Part shown: one piece after another, positions 54,976 to 64,000 of the stretch | Layout: every line of letters begins with the position of its first letter | Numbering within the stretch: position 1 is the first letter of the stretch | NCBI GenBank assembly: GCA_963932145.1 | Contig: OZ010574.1 | Location: forward strand, 78,233,143 to 78,297,142 | Direction: 5' to 3' | From: Acanthosepion lycidas | Taxonomy: Eukaryota; Mollusca; Cephalopoda; Sepiida; Sepiidae | Length of the DNA: 64,000 nt | Position numbers and translations under genes: made by a program | The notes under the pieces: model-generated | Databases searched by the model: none | The model's input: only the letters and a program-made list of their open reading frames with translations | Told to the model about the DNA's origin: nothing

Positions 54976-55049
54976 AGTTCACTTCTTTAAAACTTCCTCT
55001 TTGATCACATGTTAAATTCATGGTCTTCCCAGCATGCGTCAGTAGAACC

Positions 55050-55486
55050 AAAAATGCATCAATTGGAGACTTTACTCCTGAGAAATTATCCAGAATGTTC
55101 TGCAGTATAGAAGGGTAGATATGACATAGTAGTCAATTTCTTAATAATTTGCTGGTTTACCGTAGGGCGATTCCGATGCACCTCTTGATTTCCGATCACA
55201 TTTTGGCCGTCTTTTGCTACACCTCCTAGATAGTTAAATACATACCTGAATCTGACCTCCAATTCTAAGCTCCCACCTTTGGCCTTCTTTTTTGCTGATG
55301 ACCATACATTCTGTCTTATAGTGAATAGTCAATCCTTTCTTCACGCTTTCCTTCGCTACTCGGTCTAGGAGTTCTTGCAGTTTTCCTTCTAAGTATGACA
55401 TCTAAGTATATGCAGGTTTATCCGCGTAACCTATGTTAAGATTATAGCCACTGATCATAAATGCTGATATGGCTTCTAACTCTAGA

Positions 55487-55490
<4 letters not shown>
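55050..55490 (-). mobile_element. RTE/BovB-like LINE fragment, minus
   Basis: The minus strand reads IGYADKPAYT (YADDT position), LEGKLQELLDRVAKESVKKG, LTIHYKTECMVISKKAKGG and a GGVAKDGQNVIGNQEVHRN-like block. This is the palm-to-thumb region of the same LINE family. Frames change at least twice. Confidence 0.75.

Positions 55491-55569
<79 letters not shown>
55489..55569. repeat. (CT)n(AT)n microsatellite
   Basis: About 34 bp of CT passes directly into about 48 bp of AT. Confidence 0.97.
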
Positions 55570-55572
<3 letters not shown>

Positions 55573-56094
55573 AGACTGAATTAATTCGTGCCACGGTGAA
55601 CGTTTGTATATGTAAAGATCTGTTACATAAGCACCCATAGCAAACCATGGCATGCGTATACGAAAAATAAAAAAAGAAGGAAATCGGGTTTGTGACACTT
55701 TTATTATTGATATGGATGTTTAAAAGATAATTTGAATTGTGGCTTCCAGAATTTTCAAAATCTTTATTTTTATTTTATTAGAGTTTTAAGCATTAGCTGA
55801 TGGCTGAAATTGCAATTCCGAGAACTTTGTGTTAACTCAATTCGGTGAGTAGCAATGAGAAATAACGACTTTTAGCTGTATGCTTTTCTGTACTTCAAAG
55901 ATTGCAATTTTTCTCTTGGATGCCTGCTATCTCTCTCTGCGTTCTCTGATGTCAAGAATAAATAGACACGGAGATAAATGCAAAGAAAATAGCTACATAG
56001 AGATTGTTTGAAAAATAAATTCAGACAGAAATACAACTAACCCAACTTATACGCTACCGCATATAAATAGATCTCAGTTGAATGTGCATACTTC
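55570..56094. other. Non-coding stretch
   Basis: No recognised element. Confidence 0.35.
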
Positions 56095-56200
56095 GACGCG
56101 ATATAATGATTAGCATGATTGATTAGTGAGTGTTCGATCCACACTTTCAGTCTTGTGTCACATCTAAGCTACACTTAATAAATCACTATATCTATATTAG
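56095..56200 (+). repeat. tRNA-derived SINE (family X), plus copy
   Basis: CGATATAATGATTAGCATGA (box A), GAGTGTTCGATCCACACTTT (box B), then TTGTGTCACATCTAAGCTAC and AATCACTATATCTATA. The region between the boxes is shorter than in the copies at 51.0 and 60.2 kb. Confidence 0.65.
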
Positions 56201-56574
56201 ATATGTGGGTATGCAAAGTTTGTCGGCATTCTCCAGCTGGTCGTAAATAACAAGATGACTTTGATCTCTTGCCTTGGATGGCAGCCAGTCGAAGAGAAGG
56301 AAATCAAACCTGAGGAGGACTGTTTGGAGAATTCGTGCTATAGTATGAACCATTCCTCTGTTATCAATTCTTCCGAAAAATATGGATGATTCTCCACATG
56401 CCTTAACCCCCCGCCCTTGTAATAAATTCATATGTGTATGGTCTAGCGGATCATTTCTAAAGTGAACTGTTGCGTATTTATACATCGACTAAAGCTTACA
56501 GTCAAATCATATTGAAACATCAGTTCACCGTGCAATTATGCAACATCGAGCCTGGTCAGTGACTAGATGAATGA
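56201..56574. other. Stretch with an unsupported open frame
   Basis: A 97-codon minus frame (56192-56485) overlaps here. It has no recognisable motif and I do not call it. Confidence 0.3.
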
Positions 56575-56800
56575 CCACTTAGGAATACCAGCTGGTGTAA
56601 GCTTGGATGTGTGGGTGGTTCAATAGAAAACTGCTCGGAATTGTAAATCGGAGAGCCAAGTTCCAATTCCAGTCGGTTACGTTATATACACTTGCGCGAA
56701 AATAACCCAGGGAAAGGTATAAATTCGCATCTTTTCACCTCGCTATGGGTTAATTAGTAGAACGTGCATTAATAAAAATCATCATTATCTCAAAAAATGT
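56575..56800 (+). repeat. tRNA-related SINE (family Y), plus copy
   Basis: AGCTTGGATGTGTGGGTGGT leader, ATAGAAAACTGCTCGGAATT, CCAAGTTCCAATTCCAGTCG, then CACCTCGCTATGGGTTAAT and AAATCATCATTATC at the end, as in the 50.4 kb copy. Confidence 0.75.
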
Positions 56801-56884
56801 CTTAGAATCTAAAAAATATTTTCTGGCTTTAAATAACCTGCAAAAAGTTGATAAGCTACAGGAAATAAATAAATAAATAAGCGA

Positions 56885-56887
<3 letters not shown>

Positions 56888-56942
<55 letters not shown>
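56888..56942. repeat. (TA)n microsatellite
   Basis: A pure run of about 55 bp. Confidence 0.97.
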
Positions 56943-56946
<4 letters not shown>

Positions 56947-57354
56947 GCCCTCATACACCACTATATATGGGTAAACTCTCTCGTCGTGAATGATGTATGA
57001 GGGTTCATTAATTTCTAATTATTTTTTTACTGAACAATCTGCACAAATGAATTATGGAAAGTGGTCAGTTGCATGCTTCCTGCTCTCTCTCTCTCTCTCT
57101 GTCATAAGACAATGTCCTGTGCTGGTGTCGCATGTGATGATACTACAATCACAAACTTTTGAATAGGAGTTTCCCATTTTCCTAATTGCCTGTTGGTCGT
57201 TGGCTCCTATAAGAAGCACATCCGCCCATTACGAACACTTTACGCACTGGTTTGAATTCAAAGTTTAATCCGACATAATTTGACCTCTCGGTTATTAAGA
57301 GCTTCCCACTTGCACAAGGTTCTATTTGGCTCTAAAACACATTTTAAGCCCTCT
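56943..57354. other. Repeat-like stretch of unknown family
   Basis: From about 57158 (CTTTTGAATAGGAGTTTCCC) it is weakly similar to the repeat at 20.5 and 40.5 kb. A CT run lies near 57083. Confidence 0.4.
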
Positions 57355-57810
57355 TTCCTTTTTATGTACCTTAGAAATTTGTACTCTTTCTGATATTAAG
57401 TATATAAGTGTCCTTTTTGTTTCTATTTTCTCTAAAACTTCGTCGTTGCTCACATGTTTTGTCCATGGTATTCTCAGCATCCTCCTGTAGAACCTTGCTT
57501 CGAGTATCTTCTTAATCTGTCAGAAGATTGTCCAGTATTCCCTTCCATATAGGAGTACTGATATTGTTCAGTACTCTTTTTTTTGTAAAGACATTTGTCT
57601 GTTTCTTAATATGTTGCTTCGCTTTTGGAAAGCATCTTTCGCTATCTCTATGCGCCTTCTGAATTCAGTGTTGCACTTCCTGTCGTCTGTTAAAACATTA
57701 CCAAAATATTTTAATTTTTGCACTTTTTCATTTCGCTATCTCCAATTTGTAACCTGCATGCTGAGCTGTCCTTTCTTGATTGCCAGAATTCTAATTCACA
57801 TATACACTTG
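57355..57810 (-). mobile_element. RTE/BovB-like LINE fragment, minus
   Basis: The minus strand reads an ILAIKKGQLSMQVTNWR-like start, KIKIFW-type sequence, EIAKDAFQKRSN-like, EGILDNLLTD-like and MLRIPWTKHVSNDEVLEKI-like phrases, ending in RHLYT-type sequence. All occur in order in the 20.3 and 54.0 kb copies. Confidence 0.75.
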
Positions 57811-57889
57811 AAAACAAAAGCATCTTTTAGGTTTCCAGATGATAAGCTAGAAGGCGGACATATCGTATAGGCTAGCACTGTTATATATA

Positions 57890-58716
57890 TAGGGTGTGAT
57901 GAGTAAATTGTCGTCATTTTATATTTTTAGTTTTGTGCATGCGCGTTGTCTGTTTTTTATTCTGTCGACTGCACAGTATAATAGGTTCAGTTGGGCACCG
58001 TCTGTGAGAAAAAGAACACAGTTACACAGTTCACTCCGCCAGAAATTAGGGAACGCCATGCTGTACTCCTTAGCATGTTTGGGTGTCAATCTGATGACAC
58101 TACAGAGGATTCAGAAAGAGTTGCATTGGTGATTACGAAGGTACGGCATTTCGGAAAACTCACTCTGATCATTCTGTTAAGAAAAGAACTCCTGAATTTG
58201 TTGGTGAAGGACCCAGACTCAACACGGAGGCCTACATCAAATGCATTAAGGAAGTAATGCTACTCTGGGTCTAGTCGGTGGCTGTTGGAAGATCTTATGT
58301 CTACCAACGGAACTCTGCACCATTCCATATAAGCAGGTGAACCCAATTATAGCTGTCCGACAATTTATGCGATCACATCACCCCTTACATCTGGTCACCC
58401 AACTCTCCAAACTGCAAACCTCTTGATTATTATGAGTGGGGCGCAGGTGCGCGAGAGACCAATAAAATTTCGATGAAGATTTATGGCAGCATTCACAAAC
58501 TTAAACAAGGAAACCGTCCCCAAAAATTCCAGGACATTCCAAAGTCGCCCCGAGGCTGTAGTTAAAGCCAATGTCGATTTTATTGAACAAATTTACCCTT
58601 TAGTATTTCAAGATATTTTTGTGTAATTTTGGTAAATATGTCTGTTAAAATGAGATGTCAATACTATTTTTATTTTTTTTATTTTTTGCGTAATTTAGAC
58701 GACAATTTATCCATCG

Positions 58717-58721
<5 letters not shown>
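57890..58721 (+). mobile_element. Tc1/mariner-type transposon, 832 bp, both ends present
   Basis: Terminal repeats TAGGGTGTGATGAGTAAATT and, on the right, the inverse of TAGTGCGATGGATAAATT share an identical inner GTCGTC and are flanked by TA. Inside, forward frames read PPEIRERHAVLLSMFG (start of the first HTH) and, after a large deletion, CDHITPYIWSPNSPNCKPLD and YYEWGAGARETNK (third catalytic Asp region, SPxxNPLDYYxWG). The central part with the first two Asp is gone and stops are present. It ends at the start of a (TA)n run (to 58760). Confidence 0.85.

Positions 58722-58760
<39 letters not shown>
58722..58760. repeat. (TA)n microsatellite
   Basis: About 39 bp of TA next to the right end of the transposon, so the target site was probably this run. 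Confidence 0.95.
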
Positions 58761-58763
<3 letters not shown>

Positions 58764-60159
58764 CGATTGGAATGTATGCGGTCTGCGATTGAAATGACTA
58801 CAGAAAAATATTGATGTACGCATTGATCAGTCGGCAGATGAAAGTAGCACTGCCATTTTGCTTTTACAAATTCCTAACGTTTCTCCTTTCTTGGGTTTCT
58901 TATTGGAATGACGGTAAGTCAGTCTCTTTTAATAGGATGCAATCAAACTCCTGAGGCCTTTTCTCCCTCAGACAATGCATCTTTGGGAGGAGGCCATTGT
59001 CATTATTTGATTCATGAGGCGTCCGCAAAAGTTGCCTTGAGCTGTTTTTGTCCCTAGTCTATGTACGCGTGGGCACCCATCTTCACTTTAAACTCGACTG
59101 GACTTTCCCTTCTTGTTTGCGCCATTAGGATCTTTTGGCTTAAATCTTGTGTTACAAGACATCATGTGTAATATTAGGTGGATCACTTATTTCTAGCGGG
59201 GGGGGAGCTTTTTTGTGCGCACAACTTTCAATCGATACTGCTTCTTTTGGGTCTCAGATATTGGTTTCAAACTTTAGTTACTATAGATTATTCTATCATC
59301 ATCTATCATGACAAGTTATTGTAAAAGTAACTGCGAATATAGTGAACTCCATTTTTATTTTATAAGGTGGGGATTTTTGTAATTTTAGTAAATGTTAGTA
59401 ATCTTAGTAAGTTTTAGTAAATGACTTTAGTCTTCCAATACAGGCAGTTTATGACTTTAGTACACTAATATTTCACAGTACACACACGCACACAGCATGA
59501 ATACTTTGTATTGTAGACGCGAAACAATTATATTAATGTATTTGGTTTACTTACTTTTCAAATTCTGACGTTTTTTTGCACTTGTTTTATAGAAATAAAA
59601 ATTAGTAAAAGGCAAATTTAAAATAAAAGATTAAAGGAAAAAGAATAATTTTGCAAAATTTCACACAATTTAAACCATTAATTGGAACTCAGTAGCGTTT
59701 TTAAGTTGGTGGGTAAAAAGCACTCGCGGTCTATTACATCTCCCAAATAACCTGACTGGGACAAGGTTAAGTTAATGGAGACAGACTATACGCGAAATTT
59801 CTCATTTCTTTGTATCTGCAGCACGGTCCCTCAAGCAATGAGATCACCAATCGTTATCTTTTACCGTTTTTTCATCTCGTTGGAATATCATACCTTGCAG
59901 ACATTTTATTTTTAGTGGGCTTTCAATAGACATTACCGTGTCTCTTCAATCGTCCTAACGTAAGGACCACGCTTTTTGTTTCTTTGAGTCAATTTCAAAT
60001 GTTACTTTGTTCACTTCGGTGTGAATTAAATCAATAAAGGCCTATAATCAGAAGAATACAAATGCAAGCTTAGTGATTTTTTTCTAAACACTATCAAGTG
60101 ATTTTTATCGCGTCATGCAAAGAAACAATGAAGTGTATTGCACTTTTATGTACGAAGTT
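58761..60159. other. Non-coding stretch with a mixed-composition block
   Basis: 58770-59230 is less AT-rich and looks like an old element, but no frame, head or terminal repeat could be placed. A G run lies at 59199-59207. Confidence 0.35.
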
Positions 60160-60300
60160 ATATAAGGATTTACTAAGCGGAGCTTAGATGTGACACAAAG
60201 CCCGCAAATATGGTGCAACCAGTGATTATCAAACTCTCTACTCGGTCGTAATTGATCTAGTGAAATTAGCTTGATAAGCACTATACCGCATCCAAGTGTC
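60160..60300 (-). repeat. tRNA-derived SINE (family X), minus copy
   Basis: The minus strand reads GCGGTATAGTGCTTATCAAG (box A), GAGAGTTTGATAATCACTGG (box B, one or two changes), then GTGTCACATCTAAGCTCCGC. It is nearly full length. Confidence 0.7.
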
Positions 60301-62854
60301 CAGCTAAGAACTTATATATTTTCGTAAATAGACATTTATAGTTTACATGAAGTTAATAAACAAGAGCTTTTGAGTAGATTCTTGGTCTTTGATAAATGTC
60401 ATCGAGTCAATGTAGTTGAATATTACTAATCAGTAATGTGTTCAATGCTCATTGGATGCAATATACCTGTGGTCTTATACCCAAACTAAGCTAGCTTATA
60501 AAATAAGAACACTTATCTTGAACACACAATTTGACATCCACTACCAAGTGTTCCAAGAAATAGGACTCAAAATAAACCTTATAAGGAAATGGTTAATATT
60601 ACCATTAAATTTTTAGAAAACAAAGCTTAAGCTTTTCTTCATAATTACTGTACATTTTATCGATTTTATATTTCTAATGGAAAGATGGTATTTTTCTATC
60701 TTTTGATTCCGAGCAAAAGTTTATCTTCCCACTCGATAAAATCTTTGCCCAATGACAAACCACGCGTACATATTTTTTAAATTAGCAATTTCACCTTTTC
60801 CACTTCATCCAACGCTCTTCTTGACTCTTTAAGGATTTAGCGTCTCTTATTTAATGTTAATGTCCAGTCACTTCTGTCATAATTCAATTTATCAATGCTT
60901 TCTAATTCTCTCTGCTCATATACGCCTGAGGAAGACTGAGGAATATATTGTATTCAAAACAATAATGATTCCAAAACCTGTCCAAATGAATAGAATCAAA
61001 TGGAACCATTTCTTTTCCAAAATCATGACTATATCTATTTTCAGAATAACTAGTTTCATATATTATATTATTCCAGATATTTATCAAACTATCCTTTTCA
61101 ATTTTGCTGTTTTAATACAATGTTGCAGCAGATAAATATTTTTTTCAGTTTCCTCAAATGTATTCTACGTCCTTTTATTACTTTATTTATCTATTTAGCT
61201 TTCTTTTTGAGATGCAGTATTTAACAAAAGGACATAATTGTCTGATAACGTTTCCTGTTATTGTTAAAGCTTAATAGAAGTGTTTGCAAGATCACTGTCT
61301 ATTGTTACATAAAAAGTAACCTCTAATGCAGCGGACATTATCAAATTTACTGTCACTTTTTTATTTTGTGTAAGTGTGTGTTTTCAAATAGCCTTACATC
61401 AGTTCTTAAACATGAACAGACAAGGTTAATTTTCCTACACTTAGTTTGACTTAGTTTACCAAAATGTTATATATGCTTTTATTTCTCTTAATAACTTTCA
61501 GTCTCTAAAAGATTTCCGTATATTTGCTTAATTCTTTTCCATTAAATCTAATTCAAACGATATTTTAAACAAGATAGGGAAGTTTGCAAGATTCCTAGAT
61601 GCCATATAAATGTAAGGAATAACAAATTAGACACAAATTCAAATTTCTGAATCTATAAATCTCGACTCAAGATAAGGTTGCGAGAAAGAAATCCAGGGTT
61701 AAAATTAAAGTTACTTCGTTCCATCAATTTTTTTGCTTATTTTTTAAAAGGGAATTTTTGCTGAAATAGAAATTTTGTGGTCAGATAGAATTTTACCAGT
61801 ACTGTCTCTGAGGTAACATAAAAGCAAAATCAACACAACATTAATTACTTACCAACTCTATACTGATATGTTTTTTTTTGCAAAATTCAGAAATGTATAA
61901 TTATTTTAAGCAATGTTGAGGTCGTCCTTACGTGGTTGATAATCGCAAATGTTACTTCCTTATTTTTTCGAAACACTCTTCATTTTTCCGCTACTTCATT
62001 CCGAACAGATTAACTGATTTTGAAAATGTGCAGTGAGCAGAGTTATAGGCGAAACTCTCCAAATATAATCAAGTATCTGTAAGAGTGAAATCAAATTTTT
62101 ACTTTTCACAACCTCGTATTTCTGGGTGTCTGGATTCTCGATTATTACACAATCAGAAAAAATAAAAAATAAAAAAAATAAAAAACAAACAAAAATCTCC
62201 TTTTGACTACAAATCTCTCTTTAATAGTGAAACTCATTTTCTCTTATCGAGAGACGAACATTGATAACTTTGTAGTAAGCAGTGTCAAATTACACACATA
62301 TCTTTTTAATTGAACTTTAGGTGAAAAAAGATGGAATCTAAGTAATAAGTACAAAAAAAGGTCGCCAATGTTAAAAGGTTGTGAAAAACGTCACGAATTG
62401 AAGCGTTGTGATCAAACAACCAAAGTGAGTAGCGTGATTAATTCGAGAAATACGAAGTCATTTTTCCTTTGAATCTTCCACCTCTCCTTTCTTAAAGAAC
62501 TTTTGGCATCTGAACTCAAAATAGTTTCACCCACTCTAATTCAATATATTTGCTACAGACACGAAATAAAAGTTATCATCCAAGTGTAAAAAATACATTA
62601 CATTACCGTCGTTGTTTCAACATTAACTGTACAATCTGAAACAGACGATAGAACAAAATAAAGATTGTTGGTATTTTTTTTTTCAAGCGTCACGTCATCA
62701 TAAAAAATAGAAATGGCTGAGTTTGACAGGATTTAAAAAAATGTGAAAGAACAGAATTCTATCACTGATCAATGGCCAAAAGTATTTTTACATGCAATCA
62801 TTCGGACAATGTTTTAATTTTTTAGAATAAAAATGATTTTTCTAGGTATAAGTA
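60301..62854. other. Long AT-rich stretch without a gene
   Basis: An open frame of 93 codons at 60854-61135 has no motif. A-rich runs lie near 62160-62190. No element is recognised. Confidence 0.4.
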
Positions 62855-63000
62855 TATTTAACCCATAGCTGGGGGAGATATGTGTTCATACGTTTCCCAA
62901 GGTTACACGTATGTGAATGTAACGAACCCGACTATTATCCGAACACGGCTGTCCGATTTCTCATTCTTAGCCGCTATTCATTGAACCATCCGCACATCCT
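62855..63000 (-). repeat. tRNA-related SINE (family Y), minus copy
   Basis: The minus strand shows GGATGGTTCAATGAATAGCG (box A-like), CGGACAGCCGTGTTCGGATA (box B region), TTCGTTACATTCACATACGT and CCCAGCTATGGGTTAAATA in family order. Confidence 0.75.
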
Positions 63001-63034
63001 GAATAATATAAAAAAAACTATATAGGGCAATGAC

Positions 63035-63310
63035 ACATTAGACCCCACCCTAGAGTTCCATCCACTTTTCAAAACAGTATGTAAAGTCCTTATTTGTGAA
63101 AACCAACAACTGTTTCAATGAATGCTCTTTAATCTCGTCCATAGCACATCAGCAGGAATTTGAGTTTAGGGAAAAAACAGAAGACTTAAGGAACCAAATC
63201 TGTACAGTATGGTGTATCTGATAGACTTGGGGGGGGGCGTTGTGTTGCAAAGTAAAAGAGAACTGCACAGCCCTAGAAAGATCTACCCGCTTGGTCGCTG
63301 TGAATGCAAC
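63035..63310 (-). mobile_element. Mariner-type transposase scrap
   Basis: The minus strand reads LSDTPYCTDLVP, FPKLKFLLMCYGRD and RAFIETVVGFHK. These fit the PDLxPxDFxLFPKLK block and the following helices of mariner transposases. A G run near 63229 lies inside it. Stops are frequent and no ends are seen. Confidence 0.45.
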
Positions 63311-63595
63311 ACTCATAGATCATTCTTTGATTTCTCACTGTAGGATAATAATTTGTATAGAAATGCATTCATGCATGCGCAGTAAAGACCCTCTATAATT
63401 GGATGCCCAGTTGCATCAAAAATTCGCGCAACTGGTTCGATATATTCAAAATGGTTGAATAACGATCCGTACAGACCTCGTACTTTTTGATTTTTCAGCG
63501 CTCACTAAAAGTCAAATGTCCATTTGCAGGATTCAAAGTATTTTACTCAAGTGACCCAGTTTTTCTAGGAATTAACAAAACATATACACAACACC
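63311..63595. other. Non-coding stretch
   Basis: GCATGCGCAGTAAAGACCC and TTGGATGCCCAGTTGC near 63375-63415 could be the outer part of the mariner scrap to the left. Otherwise nothing is seen. Confidence 0.3.
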
Positions 63596-63599
63596 AATA

Positions 63600-63860
63600 T
63601 TATCGATCAAGTGATATAGTCGCGAGTGTAACCGCTGTACCAACGGTCGATGTTCGAGTCTAGGTGGCATCTAAAATCGAGAATGATCCTCTTATAAAAT
63701 AGTATATAATTTCCGGGAAACTCTGCACTATCTTCATCTCTGTAGCAATTGGTATATTCATGCGCTTACGTAGCATATCTATACGACTCGCTTGATGGGA
63801 ATAACACCAGCGACTTCTGTACTAACAATCAGTGTTCAAGTCCTGATAAAAGCTGTTGAA
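63600..63860 (+). repeat. Two tRNA-like SINE heads in tandem
   Basis: GTGATATAGTCGCGAGTGTA with GATGTTCGAGTCTAGGTGG (63610-63670), and CGCTTGATGGGAATAACACC with AGTGTTCAAGTCCTGATAA (63790-63850), both have box A and box B-like parts at similar distances. The shared layout suggests one family, but the copies are diverged. Confidence 0.4.
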
Positions 63861-64000
63861 ATTGGAATTCTTCAACTGTGAGTAAACTATCCCATAATTC
63901 AGTCCACTCATTTTACAGTCTCGGTAATTAACTGTATGCCAGAACGATAAAAAAGGAACAGATACTACATTCTGATCCTAGAATTTAAGTTCGGAGAACC

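Overview
This window looks like AT-rich, repeat-dense, non-coding-dominated DNA from a large animal genome. I see no operons and no rRNA, viral or bacterial gene. The mix points to a cephalopod mollusc, most likely an octopus: long (TA)n and (TCTA)n tracts, many tRNA-related SINEs, many 3' fragments of RTE-type and jockey/CR1-type LINEs, and mariner elements with their small palindromic derivatives. The species call is inference from repeat content, not from a diagnostic gene.

One host gene can be read on the + strand. Five exons with clean splice sites (5694-5801, 12395-12505, 24551-24691, 25501-25626, 27819-29303) share one open frame, and every internal junction is phase 1. A sixth, very short terminal exon is possible at 32549. 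The first four exons encode a helix-rich module with three cysteines. The fifth encodes about 495 residues of Glu/Lys-rich, cysteine-free sequence with about 14 N-glycosylation sequons. I do not recognise the protein. It looks like a secreted, heavily glycosylated, acidic lineage-specific protein. Its signal-peptide exon is not visible here.

The rest is repeats. (1) About eleven fragments of one RTE/BovB-like LINE, most of them 3' ends, lie on both strands; several are split by later insertions. (2) A jockey/CR1-like LINE is present as a 2 kb copy at 40980-43045 and as short 3' pieces sharing one tail. Related LINE pieces lie at 4.2, 38.8 (minus), 43.7 and 44.8 kb, and a different RTE-type tail lies at 30.4 kb. 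(3) Five Tc1/mariner-type elements occur: 1.0-1.7 kb, a 592-bp internally deleted copy at 17.8 kb, 47.9 kb, an 832-bp copy at 57.9 kb with both ends, and 63.0 kb. (4) Six short palindromic MITEs share the ends of the 592-bp mariner. Their centres come in three designs, two of which can be traced to opposite ends of that mariner. (5) At least two tRNA-related SINE families occur in both orientations. (6) A gag-like relic of a BEL/Pao-type LTR element lies at 15.2-16.25 kb and is followed by an in-frame minisatellite. (7) Three fold-back structures occur, one of which contains a sequence resembling a hammerhead ribozyme core.

The order is: 0-5.5 kb LINE and mariner debris; 5.7-32.6 kb the host gene with repeat-filled introns; 32.6-64 kb intergenic repeats, with AT-microsatellite clusters at 35-39, 46-48 and 55-59 kb. 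I found no system that acts as a multi-gene unit. The most unusual items are the host gene and the MITE family structure. Repeat borders were read by eye and may be off by tens of bases unless terminal repeats or target duplications are cited.
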